The notes beneath the pieces are model-generated. The model was not told the origin of the DNA, ran no database searches, and was given only the letters and a program-made list of their open reading frames with translations. 21,038 bases of DNA from positions 1 to 21,038 of IMG/VR virus record IMGVR_UViG_3300020448_000052, one strand, 5' to 3'. A program made the translations under genes and the position numbers. Shown here piece by piece: positions 8,308-15,072 of this stretch (the first letter of the stretch is position 1; each line of letters opens with the position of its first letter). This stretch comes from a virus.

Positions 8308-9118
8308 TTATCATATCAGAGAAACTTTAGAAGATTTAAAACATATAAGTGAATATGATGTAGATAAGTTTGATGAGCAGTTGATGGCATGGTCAGAGCA
8401 ACAGCACTTCGGACAAACTAAATTTCAAAACGAATACTTTGTTGTAAACTCACAAGTATCCCCATTCAGACAGGTACGTCAGGCAATGATGGAGATACAG
8501 GGTAGAACAAACGCATTACAAAAAACTACTATACAGTTTAAACGTTGCATGAATGATATTGCAAGGGTTACTGCTGCTATGGAAAAAGAGGAAGATGAGT
8601 TTCATAAGATTGATAGACAGTATGAACTAGAGTTACTATACCTTGATAGACAAATATGGTTGAATAAGATTAAGCAATGTAAAGAGGAACTTAATGGTTT
8701 CTTTGCTATTATCAAAGAGAAGGCAGGAACTGATGACCCTGTAAAGATAACAGAACTATTAGAAGACAAAGAGTTAGAAAATGTAGAGGAGCATAAGTAT
8801 TGGATTGCTCGTATGGGGAAACAAAGTGCGATAGATTTGCTAACTACTGGTAGAATACAAGCAGGTAACCTAGAGTCCTTGCTGCAAATGGCACCAGAAG
8901 ACCAAGCAGCAGTTACCGATCTTGCTATGATGTACTCAACAGCAGTTAATAAATCCATTGGAGGTATTAAAGAAGCAGCAGAGAACAGAGTAGAGAAGAT
9001 GATGGAAGGTAAACCCCCACAACTATTTGACACAGCAGGTGTCTTATCAGATTATGCGACCAACAACCTTAAGGACAGGAGTCTTCAGTCTTCCGATCAA
9101 TCCGAAACTCAGTCCTGA
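8225..9118 (+). CDS. helical/coiled-coil protein of unknown function
   Basis: This ~297-residue protein is rich in Glu, Lys and Gln. Long helical stretches lie around residues 85-160 (heptad-like QYELELLYLDRQIWLNKIKQ), suggesting a coiled coil or helical bundle. There is no catalytic motif. The frame is open back to an ATG at 8177, but that would overlap the upstream gene by 131 bases. I chose ATG 8225 (MEDAQPMKK); 8243 is also possible, and no clear Shine-Dalgarno sequence decides. The real overlap with the previous gene is therefore at least 65 bases. The C-terminus overlaps the start of the U32-like gene. Architecture and context fit a conserved cyanophage hypothetical; role unknown. Confidence 0.6.
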   Translation: MEDAQPMKKQETSKEKKLSTTQADTSSDYHIRETLEDLKHISEYDVDKFDEQLMAWSEQQHFGQTKFQNEYFVVNSQVSPFRQVRQAMMEIQGRTNALQKTTIQFKRCMNDIARVTAAMEKEEDEFHKIDRQYELELLYLDRQIWLNKIKQCKEELNGFFAIIKEKAGTDDPVKITELLEDKELENVEEHKYWIARMGKQSAIDLLTTGRIQAGNLESLLQMAPEDQAAVTDLAMMYSTAVNKSIGGIKEAAENRVEKMMEGKPPQLFDTAGVLSDYATNNLKDRSLQSSDQSETQS

Positions 9119-10781
9119 GTTTATTGATAGCGACTTTATACCTTTCTTAAAGAGACACTCTAACTTATTATACGATCTTTATTTTACTACGAGAATGCCA
9201 CCCTTTATGCAAGATGCAATGGGAGACGTGTTTCGTAGTGTCAATGATGCACAGGGTGCTGCAAAAAATGCATTATATATCTCGCAAGAGACAGGTATCC
9301 CCCTGTCAGCAACTTTCAATAATATATGGGTGAGACCAGACCAAAAGAATCTTGAAACTTTTATCACCAACTTCAAATTTTTATATAATAATGGTGTAAG
9401 ATGTGCAACTATACCTCATACATCATGGGTTTCTACGGGTCAGATACAACGGGAATATCCAGAGTTAGAGATAAAGAATACTATACTTAGAGAAGTATCT
9501 AAACCAAATGAGGTAGTATCACTTGCAAGTGTAGGGTTTCATTATATAAATTTAGATCGTGATGTAATGAGAGACAGACCATTATTAGATCGCATTGTAG
9601 AAGCAAAGAAATATTGTCACAGTAAAGGTAATGATGTAATGCTATCACTCTTAGCAAATGAGCATTGTTGGGGTGGTTGCCCTATCATGCCAGAACATTA
9701 TCAATATAATGCAACAAGAGAAGGAAGTGACCCTCAATACTTCAATAGTACTATAAGTCGTGTGTCATGTTCTAAGTGGGACGCATACGACCCTGCCAGT
9801 GAACTTAAAGCAGCAAACATACCACCTTGGAGAGAAGATTGGGAAGAATTCCTAGATGCAGGTATTGATGTGTTCAAGTTACATGGTAGAGAAGATGCTA
9901 TGAGATTGAAGGAGTCTATGGACATCATAGAAAGATGGGCAAATCATGATAAAATGATGCAACCAACTTTTAGTGAGTACATGGACGATGTGGACATGCC
10001 AGAAGCACCTATAAATATCTGGCGAGAGAAAATAAAATCTTGTAGGTTCGATTGTTGGGATTGCAACTATTGTGAATCTGTGCTAGAATCTAGGTTAAAG
10101 AAGCAAAAACGAAAAGAAATGAATCCACTCGTTGATCTTGCAATAAGATCTATTGATGCTGCTATTGATAATAAATCTAACTTCGATCCAAAAGGATATG
10201 ATGTTCTAGGTTTATCATCAAATAAAGTCAGACACTTACTAAACAACTTATGTCAAGAACGTGGTACTGTATATGTTGATGCAGGTTCTTATATGGGTAG
10301 TACAGTATTTGCTGCTCTGTATAGAAATAGTGCGGTCAAGGCATATGCTATTGATGACTTTCAAGACGAGGTAGTAAAACCTAAACGTAAAGATTTACAT
10401 AAACCTTACGCAGACATAACAAATCCAGTTGATGAGTTCATTAAGAATGCAGAGAAATGGATGAATACTGATTGTTCTATTGGTTTCGCAGTTAAACCTA
10501 TACAGGCAGTTGAGTTTAATCCTCAATATCCCCCTCGTGTTATATTTTATGATGCTGCCAACGATCATAATATGGTTCCAAATTTAGAACATATCCATAA
10601 GTATGCTGATAAAGATTATATACTGGTAGTTGATGATGCAAACTTTGAAGGGGTGATGGACAAAACAAAAGAGTTCACCAAAAACAAAAATGTGATATGG
10701 GATAGAACTATACTTACAGAAACATCAGAAGATGCAAATGATTTCTGGAATGGTGTATATCTCGCAGTGATAGAGAAATGA
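9054..10781 (+). CDS. U32 peptidase/UbiV-like domain fused to a methyltransferase-like domain
   Basis: The frame is open from a TTG at 9027, but ATG 9054 (MRPTTLRTGVFSLPIN) is chosen because it puts the first likely beta strand near the N-terminus; the protein is then 575 residues. The first ~345 residues resemble the U32 family (YhbU/UbiU, YhbV/UbiV, RlhA). They include GVRCATIPH, cysteines C205 and C209, C239, and the diagnostic-looking AGIDVFKLHGRED at ~269-281. A CxxxCxxCxxC cluster follows at 330-340. UbiU/UbiV carry a 4Fe-4S cluster and act in O2-independent hydroxylation, so these cysteines may bind a cluster. From ~382 a second domain follows: GLSSNKVRHLLNNLC, then VDAGSYMGST (408-417, SAM-binding-like), then a conserved D. 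I have seen this type of domain in marine phages as a predicted methyltransferase. Substrates of both halves are unknown. An ATGA overlap joins it to the next oxygenase. Confidence 0.6.
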   Translation: MRPTTLRTGVFSLPINPKLSPEFIDSDFIPFLKRHSNLLYDLYFTTRMPPFMQDAMGDVFRSVNDAQGAAKNALYISQETGIPLSATFNNIWVRPDQKNLETFITNFKFLYNNGVRCATIPHTSWVSTGQIQREYPELEIKNTILREVSKPNEVVSLASVGFHYINLDRDVMRDRPLLDRIVEAKKYCHSKGNDVMLSLLANEHCWGGCPIMPEHYQYNATREGSDPQYFNSTISRVSCSKWDAYDPASELKAANIPPWREDWEEFLDAGIDVFKLHGREDAMRLKESMDIIERWANHDKMMQPTFSEYMDDVDMPEAPINIWREKIKSCRFDCWDCNYCESVLESRLKKQKRKEMNPLVDLAIRSIDAAIDNKSNFDPKGYDVLGLSSNKVRHLLNNLCQERGTVYVDAGSYMGSTVFAALYRNSAVKAYAIDDFQDEVVKPKRKDLHKPYADITNPVDEFIKNAEKWMNTDCSIGFAVKPIQAVEFNPQYPPRVIFYDAANDHNMVPNLEHIHKYADKDYILVVDDANFEGVMDKTKEFTKNKNVIWDRTILTETSEDANDFWNGVYLAVIEK

Positions 10782-11281
10782 GCGATATAACAATATCAGA
10801 TAGATTTGTCAAACTCTCGGAGTTTGAAGCAATATATCATGGGTTACTGGACAGTTATTTTCCTTGGAATGCATCTAAGATTGTAGATGATACAAAAGAT
10901 AATAAGCATCGTAATCTACAGATGACTCATATGTTCTATGAGCGTCATACACCTGACAGTTCATGTGAACTTCTATATCCTATCTTGCAGAAGATACAAC
11001 CTTGTGCTATAATCAAGATCAAAGCAAACCTTATCATGGGAACTGATACGTTAGTTGAACATGGTATGCACGTTGATATTCTTGATGCAGAAGATAGAGA
11101 CTATCTTAAAACTTCCCTATATTATATGAATACTTGTGATGGTTACACACTCTTTGAAGATGGTACAAAGATAGATTCGGTTGCTAACCGATTAGTTACA
11201 TTTCCAAATAGTATGAAACACACAGGAACATCAACAACTAACTCATCATTTCGTATGGTAATCAACTTTAACTATGTTTAA
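10778..11281 (+). CDS. 2-oxoglutarate/Fe(II)-dependent oxygenase
   Basis: This 167-residue protein is translationally coupled to the U32-like gene by ATGA. It has the compact iron-binding set of the dioxygenase fold: H98-V-D100 in HGMHVD, a strand TSLYYMNTCDGYTLFEDG (~112-129), then RLVTFPNSMKHTG with H148, and R159 eleven residues on as the likely 2OG carboxylate ligand. The order and spacing match small T4-like phage oxygenases annotated as prolyl hydroxylase-like. Little is present outside the core fold, so substrate choice cannot be guessed from extra domains. It sits between a putative cluster-binding hydroxylase-like protein and a membrane protein; these may share a pathway, but that is inference. 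Confidence 0.8.
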   Translation: MSDITISDRFVKLSEFEAIYHGLLDSYFPWNASKIVDDTKDNKHRNLQMTHMFYERHTPDSSCELLYPILQKIQPCAIIKIKANLIMGTDTLVEHGMHVDILDAEDRDYLKTSLYYMNTCDGYTLFEDGTKIDSVANRLVTFPNSMKHTGTSTTNSSFRMVINFNYV

Positions 11282-12308
11282 AATATTAGAATCAATAGCA
11301 CAGAAGGAACTCTACATGGGTTACATCTTTGGTATTATGATCTTAGGTGGATTTATTAGAGAGTATCATGTATTGAATGATGTTTACTCACTTGCAAAGA
11401 GATATATTAAAGACAACAGGGTGATGATAATTCTCACCTCTATTTTAGGTGGTGTGTTACCTATACCTGGTCGTGTGGCATTGTCAGCACCATTACTAGA
11501 TGCTATAGCACCACCTGATAAGAAGAAGAGGAGTGCATTTGGTATTATTGATTACTTATCTACACATCATTACTATTGGTGGAGTCCATTAGAAAAGACT
11601 ATTATATTGCCTATGGCAGCATTGGGTATAACTTATAGAGAAATGTTAGGTTATACTTTTGTGCCATTGTGTATCTGTTTATTATATACATGGTGGTATA
11701 TATTTTCTAAAGTTGACCCTAGATCAGTTATACCTAACATGGATAATATCCGAGACTTCAACTGGCAGAGGGCATTACGAGGTTGGGCACCCTTTATTGC
11801 TACGATCTGGTTTTTATTGTGTGTAGGTAAGGCAGGTGCTATATTCTTTTTCCCTTGGTTCATAGGTATGGCATGTTATTATAGTATCCTATGTAAAGAT
11901 TGGAGATGGGGTAAATATCTTGATGGTAACTTTGCTATTATTGCAACTGTAGTATTGGCATTAGGTGGTGTTGTAGGTATGATAAAAGAACCTGTTATGG
12001 TATATCTCAAGTCAGCAGACCCGACTATGATTATACCAGTATCAATAGTGGGAGCAGTCGCAGCATGGATTATGGGTTCATCTGGTAAGTATGCAGGAAT
12101 GACATCAGCACTTGTATTAATATTTGGTCAGCAATATCTCGTATGGTTCTTAGCAACAGAATACTCAGGGTATCTACTATCCCCTGCACATAAGTGTTTG
12201 ATGATTGGACAGCAATACTTTGGTACACCTATCAAAAAATACTATAAAGTGTTGGGTGGATTGTGTGCATGGTTAATAGGATACGCATGGTTGACAACAT
12301 TCCTATAG
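11274..12308 (+). CDS. polytopic membrane protein, DUF401/permease-like
   Basis: This 344-residue, strongly hydrophobic protein has about nine to ten membrane segments (roughly 13-29, 48-70, 103-120, 123-145, 170-205 possibly two, 217-237, 250-268, 274-295, 325-344). Four motifs resemble the DUF401 family of integral membrane proteins, related to the ion-transporter superfamily: LPIPGRVALSAPLLD (62-76), WWSPLEKTIILP (102-113), SGKYAGMTSAL (270-280) and GYLLSPAHKCLMI near 299-311. The family normally has LPxPGGxxxSAP and a GxxLSPxHLCL segment. Substrate is unknown. The gene overlaps the oxygenase by 8 bases, so it belongs to that operon. A full-length transporter is unusual phage cargo. A promoter for the next gene lies in its last codons. 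Confidence 0.65.
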   Translation: MFKILESIAQKELYMGYIFGIMILGGFIREYHVLNDVYSLAKRYIKDNRVMIILTSILGGVLPIPGRVALSAPLLDAIAPPDKKKRSAFGIIDYLSTHHYYWWSPLEKTIILPMAALGITYREMLGYTFVPLCICLLYTWWYIFSKVDPRSVIPNMDNIRDFNWQRALRGWAPFIATIWFLLCVGKAGAIFFFPWFIGMACYYSILCKDWRWGKYLDGNFAIIATVVLALGGVVGMIKEPVMVYLKSADPTMIIPVSIVGAVAAWIMGSSGKYAGMTSALVLIFGQQYLVWFLATEYSGYLLSPAHKCLMIGQQYFGTPIKKYYKVLGGLCAWLIGYAWLTTFL

Positions 12309-12319
12309 TGTGCTAAAAT
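12291..12319 (+). promoter_or_regulatory. sigma70-type promoter for the ParB-like gene
   Basis: TTGACA at 12291-12296 is followed after exactly 17 bases by TAAAAT at 12314-12319, with a TGC just before the -10 (extended -10 form). Transcription would begin near 12326, giving a leader of about 16 bases before the ATG at 12342, with no clear Shine-Dalgarno sequence. The -35 is inside the last codons of the membrane protein gene. Sequence and spacing make this a strong early or middle promoter candidate. Confidence 0.75.
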
Positions 12320-12341
12320 TCTATTATATACTATCAATACA

Positions 12342-13295
12342 ATGAATCCAACTATTGACGATCTCGAACTAATCGCAGAACAAATTAATGCAGGAACTTG
12401 GAAAAAAAGAAAAAGAGTAAAAAACATGAATTTCTTTTTTCCTCGTAATACAACATGCCCAGATCTTATTGTTCCAGACCCTCAGACAAGGGTTCAAGCA
12501 AGAGTTGAAGATAGAGATTTGGATTTCATAGATCGTCAAGTTAATAAGGTTAATAATGGTGGTAGCACCGATAACATAAAAGATATAACTTGTATTGAGT
12601 TCAAAAATGATATTGACAAACTATTAAATGGTAATCATGGTGTTGAGATCAACGTCATGCTTGGCATTGACGAAGCAAATGCTAACATGGTTAGTTGGGA
12701 AGACGACCTTGGCAGTAGCATGTTTAATGCTATAAGACTTGGAAATATGTTGAACAGGGTGGAGCAAGAGTCACAAGCAACTCAGAACAACGATATTAAA
12801 AGAGAGTTGTTCACATTAATGGACGAACGTGTTGCTCAAGGTTTAGAACCCCACCCAACTCTCGAACAAAGAGAGGAGTTTTTAAAACTATATCCTCAAA
12901 TAAAAGGGCAAAGGGCATTAGGTCAATGGATTGCCGATCATGAAGAAGTAGGAAGTAACAACAAACCTAAGATCAGTTATACCTCTGCTCAAAGATTACA
13001 CATGGAGTCAGTTTTCAGAAGTTTATCACGTTATTCTGAACACGCTGTTACTGAATGTAGAACTGTAGCGTCATGGAAACAAACTGCAGTTGAGCAAATT
13101 TTCCTACAAATGTTAGCAGAAAAGAAGAAAAAAGCACTTATCATTTTCTACTGCTCTACTGTATCTCAGGCAGATCTACTTGATAACACTAATCTCAAGA
13201 AGACCATTCGTGACCTATATGATAGATTAGGAGCATATTATCAAGTAGATCGCAAAAACATTGAAATTGATATTGAATATTTGAGACATAGATAA
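12342..13295 (+). CDS. ParB-like domain protein (putative)
   Basis: This 317-residue protein has its own strong promoter. Residues ~44-120 follow the layout of a ParB/sulfiredoxin-like domain: VPDPQTRVQARVEDRDLDF, a helix with an N-N-G-G turn, an ITCIEF strand, then LLNGNHGVEINVMLGI (94-109). The last resembles the DGxHRxxA box that binds nucleotide or DNA in ParB proteins, but has N where they often have D/R. The rest is helical, ending in a Lys-rich segment (~260-263) and an acidic C-terminus. An alternative start, ATG 12426, follows an A-rich tract and would remove the first 28 residues. Role could be DNA binding or nuclease; the family call is tentative. Confidence 0.5.
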   Translation: MNPTIDDLELIAEQINAGTWKKRKRVKNMNFFFPRNTTCPDLIVPDPQTRVQARVEDRDLDFIDRQVNKVNNGGSTDNIKDITCIEFKNDIDKLLNGNHGVEINVMLGIDEANANMVSWEDDLGSSMFNAIRLGNMLNRVEQESQATQNNDIKRELFTLMDERVAQGLEPHPTLEQREEFLKLYPQIKGQRALGQWIADHEEVGSNNKPKISYTSAQRLHMESVFRSLSRYSEHAVTECRTVASWKQTAVEQIFLQMLAEKKKKALIIFYCSTVSQADLLDNTNLKKTIRDLYDRLGAYYQVDRKNIEIDIEYLRHR

Positions 13296-13299
13296 ACTT

Positions 13300-13307
13300 T
13301 ATAAATA
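13300..13307 (+). promoter_or_regulatory. T4 late promoter (TATAAATA)
   Basis: This is an exact match to the T4 late promoter consensus, 27 bases before the ATG at 13335. Its 3' half overlaps the 5' arm of the hairpin at 13303-13330, so a transcript starting a few bases downstream would lack most or all of that arm. Position matches the late motifs before the other fibre genes. Confidence 0.7.
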
Positions 13308-13334
13308 CCTGTGGGCAACTACAGGTATTTTTTT
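13303..13334 (+). terminator. intrinsic terminator/RBS-sequestering hairpin
   Basis: AAATACCTGT (13303-13312) pairs perfectly with ACAGGTATTT (13321-13330) around an 8-base loop, and a run of seven T ends at 13334. It lies 7 bases after the stop of the ParB-like gene, so it should terminate that transcript. The only Shine-Dalgarno-like bases for the next gene (AGG, 13323-13325) lie in the 3' arm, so read-through RNA would have them paired. Confidence 0.8.
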
Positions 13335-14144
13335 ATGTCACAACTTAATGTAGGCACATTAAATGTAGGCACTACAACATTTACTGGCGACTCATCAACA
13401 TTAAACTCAGCACCTGCAAGTAGTTTAAGTGAAATGCTTACAGGTACACCAAGTACAAACCACTCTATAATGTGGAATGGTTCGGCATGGGTTCCTCAGT
13501 TGATGACAGGAAGATTGTTAGGTGTCAACGTATATACATCACAGGACGGAACTTGGAACTCAAATAGTACATCAAGTGGTAGCGGTACATGGACTAAACC
13601 AAGTGGTTGTAGCAATGTATTAGTATATGTCACAGGTGGTGGCGGTGGTGCAAGAATCAATGATAACTCATATCGTGGTGCAGGTGGCGGTGGCGGTGGC
13701 ACTGCTATTAAATGGATTGACGTTAGTGCTGTCAATTCTGTAAGTTATACTTACGGTGGTGGTGGAGACTATTCTCGTAATGGTGGTAGAGGTTCTACTG
13801 GTGGCACTTCATCATTTGGTTCATATTGCACTGCAAATGGTGGACAGGGTGGACAAACTGATAACCCATATCAGGGAGGTCCTGGTGGAAATGCCAGTGG
13901 TGGAGACATTAATTTACCAGGTGGTGGTGGAGAAATGGCACATGGAGCAGACAGAGAAGGTGGAGCAGGTTCATCATTCTGGCATAAACCAGGTAGTTCA
14001 CATCACTATGCCAATAACCAAGAACAGATTACTCATGGTCAGTGGGGATCTGGAGGAGGTTATGGATATTATTCTCAAAATGATTACGCATATAATAACT
14101 CACGAGGTGGTGCGGGTTGCGTAATAGTTTACAACTATAGTTAA
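13335..14144 (+). CDS. glycine-rich tail fibre/adhesin
   Basis: The start is ATG 13335 (MSQLNVGTLNVG), matching the MSQLNV start of the fibre at 6158; a GTG at 13311 in the same frame falls in the terminator loop and is rejected. The 269-residue protein has a short fibre-like N-terminus with a MWNGSAWVPQ strand (~46-55). Then comes a glycine-rich domain opening GTWTKPSGCSNVLVYVTGGG (~84-103), the usual entry to the Gly_rich_2-type domain of phage fibres. Several poly-Gly runs follow (GAGGGGGG, YGGGGD, LPGGGGE), and it ends GGAGCVIVYNYS. Such domains can form polyglycine-II cores, as in T-even adhesins, with variable loops that contact receptors. It is expressed from a late promoter overlapping a hairpin. 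A receptor-binding role is inferred. Confidence 0.75.
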   Translation: MSQLNVGTLNVGTTTFTGDSSTLNSAPASSLSEMLTGTPSTNHSIMWNGSAWVPQLMTGRLLGVNVYTSQDGTWNSNSTSSGSGTWTKPSGCSNVLVYVTGGGGGARINDNSYRGAGGGGGGTAIKWIDVSAVNSVSYTYGGGGDYSRNGGRGSTGGTSSFGSYCTANGGQGGQTDNPYQGGPGGNASGGDINLPGGGGEMAHGADREGGAGSSFWHKPGSSHHYANNQEQITHGQWGSGGGYGYYSQNDYAYNNSRGGAGCVIVYNYS

Positions 14145-14148
14145 AAAA

Positions 14149-14499
14149 ATGAAAGCATTAGTTCACGCAGACTCAGGTACAGTAACGGACATAGTAGCAG
14201 ATGACGCTACATTTGATGTTCATTCAGATTACGTTTGGAAGGATATGATCTCGGATTATGTCGAAGGTACAGACCAACCCCCAGATTATTCTTATGATGA
14301 TTCAACAGATACTATCACAAGAAAAGAAACCCCTACTGAAACTTATGATGTAAAGAGAAGATGGGCATATAATATTGTAACAGAGCAACTAGATCAACTC
14401 TGGCATGATATAGATGATGGTAAGTTTGGTGCAGACGCAAAGACAGGAGTATGGTATAACGGAGTAAAGAGTACGAAAGACGCATATCCAAAAACTTGA
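14149..14499 (+). CDS. small fibre-associated protein with XkdW-like C-terminal motif
   Basis: This 116-residue acidic protein starts 4 bases after the adhesin-like gene. The C-terminal half has YDVKRRWAYNIVTEQLDQLW (residues 66-85), then HDIDDG and KSTKDAYPKT at the end. I know this pattern (RxxxYPxxxxQLDxLWHDIDxG ... VKxxYPK) from small proteins encoded beside phage fibres and from XkdW-like proteins of PBSX-type tails. The first half is not recognisable. The position directly after a fibre gene fits a chaperone or tail-accessory role, but that is inference. The next promoter starts within its last codons. Confidence 0.65.
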   Translation: MKALVHADSGTVTDIVADDATFDVHSDYVWKDMISDYVEGTDQPPDYSYDDSTDTITRKETPTETYDVKRRWAYNIVTEQLDQLWHDIDDGKFGADAKTGVWYNGVKSTKDAYPKT

Positions 14500-14523
14500 C
14501 ACGCATTAAAAATATGCTATAAT
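14496..14523 (+). promoter_or_regulatory. consensus sigma70 promoter
   Basis: TTGACA (14496-14501) and TATAAT (14518-14523), both perfect consensus hexamers, are separated by 16 bases, with TGC immediately before the -10. Transcription should start near 14530. This is the strongest promoter in the window and leads the train of small genes. Its -35 overlaps the stop of the preceding gene. Confidence 0.88.
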
Positions 14524-14559
14524 AAGAGGGTACTTTGGCAAAAACCAATGCCCTCTTTT
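14524..14559 (+). terminator. hairpin overlapping a promoter and the next start codon
   Basis: AAGAGGG (14524-14530) pairs with CCCTCTT (14551-14557), and an inner TTGG/CCAA stem (14535-14538 with 14545-14548) closes a CAAAAA loop. Only four T follow, so it may be a modest terminator. The ATG at 14548 lies in the inner 3' arm and junction. RNA from the adjacent promoter begins at about the end of the 5' arm and would not form the outer stem; RNA from upstream would. Confidence 0.6.
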
Positions 14560-14772
14560 ATATTGACCGCCATTGATGATGATGGCACTAATACAACTAA
14601 AGAATTTAATTCTGAAGGATTAAAGGAAGTTGTAGAAAAGACATCTGACTTCCTTAAAGGTGTTGGATATGTCTTTGATGACCTAACATATACAGTTCAG
14701 CAAAAACAAGAAGATCATATATCTGAACTTGTTTCATATGCTAGAAATGTATCAGCAGGGACAAAACCTTAA
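14548..14772 (+). CDS. small hypothetical protein, first gene after strong promoter
   Basis: This 74-residue acidic protein reads MPSFILTAIDDDG at the start and has FLKGVGYVFDDL near residues 35-46, a segment I associate with small conserved proteins of T4-like marine phages. There is no known function. Its ATG lies within a hairpin, and the transcript from the promoter just upstream would have a leader of only ~18 bases without a standard Shine-Dalgarno sequence at normal spacing (GAGGG lies ~18 bases upstream). Expression is probably early, judging from the host-type promoter. Confidence 0.7.
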   Translation: MPSFILTAIDDDGTNTTKEFNSEGLKEVVEKTSDFLKGVGYVFDDLTYTVQQKQEDHISELVSYARNVSAGTKP

Positions 14773-14812
14773 CTCAACATCTACTATATAAAATGTAAGT
14801 TATTTACGATCA

Positions 14813-14992
14813 ATGGGTAAAACATTCAGAAGGGGTGGAAGCGAAAAAGGCAACTACTCTTATGGTAAATCAATCAGAGACAAACGGTCTCGAAACTCTA
14901 AATCATCTTTCTCAGAGGACTCTTATGACTACCAAAGCAAAAACAAAGCGAACAAAAGTAAAAGAAGATTCAACACTTACGCAGATGATTAA
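14813..14992 (+). CDS. 59-residue basic protein
   Basis: ATG 14813 opens a 59-residue frame ending at TAA 14992. It begins MGKTFRRGGSEKGNYSYGKS and ends NTYADD. It is rich in Lys, Arg, Ser, Asn and Tyr, with many basic residues and no hydrophobic core, so it is probably disordered and could bind nucleic acid. I know similar short basic proteins at this position in T4-like cyanophages, without a function. The start is not preceded by a strong Shine-Dalgarno sequence. The next gene begins inside it in another frame (68-base overlap). This is too short for many gene callers, and a different frame through the same bases can be mistaken for the gene. Confidence 0.65.
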   Translation: MGKTFRRGGSEKGNYSYGKSIRDKRSRNSKSSFSEDSYDYQSKNKANKSKRRFNTYADD

Positions 14993-15071
14993 AGATGCTG
15001 ATGAAGATTTAGAAATGTTTGATGATTGTGCTTACATGGATTATGATGTAGATTACACCACTCAATACTAA
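14925..15071 (+). CDS. 48-residue acidic hypothetical protein
   Basis: The frame is open from GTG 14835, but the likely start is ATG 14925, because AGAGGA (14914-14919) lies five bases before it and the upstream part duplicates the coding region of the basic protein. The product reads MTTKAKTKRTKVKEDS, then an acidic LTQMIKDADEDLEMFDD, and ends with several Tyr and Asp. It has a basic N-terminus and acidic C-terminus and no recognised domain. The next gene starts two bases after the stop. Confidence 0.6.
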   Translation: MTTKAKTKRTKVKEDSTLTQMIKDADEDLEMFDDCAYMDYDVDYTTQY

Positions 15072-15072
15072 A

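Noticed and set aside
8602-9033. 143-residue - strand frame
   Set aside because: Antisense shadow of the helical gene; Ser/Leu-rich, no start context or neighbours on that strand.
9027-9053. TTG start for the U32-like gene
   Set aside because: An ATG 27 bases on gives less overlap and a normal N-terminus before the first strand.
13756-14124. 122-residue + frame inside the glycine-rich fibre
   Set aside because: Out-of-frame reading of GGT/GGA repeats gives Val/Glu/Leu-rich text; the fibre frame has the family motifs.
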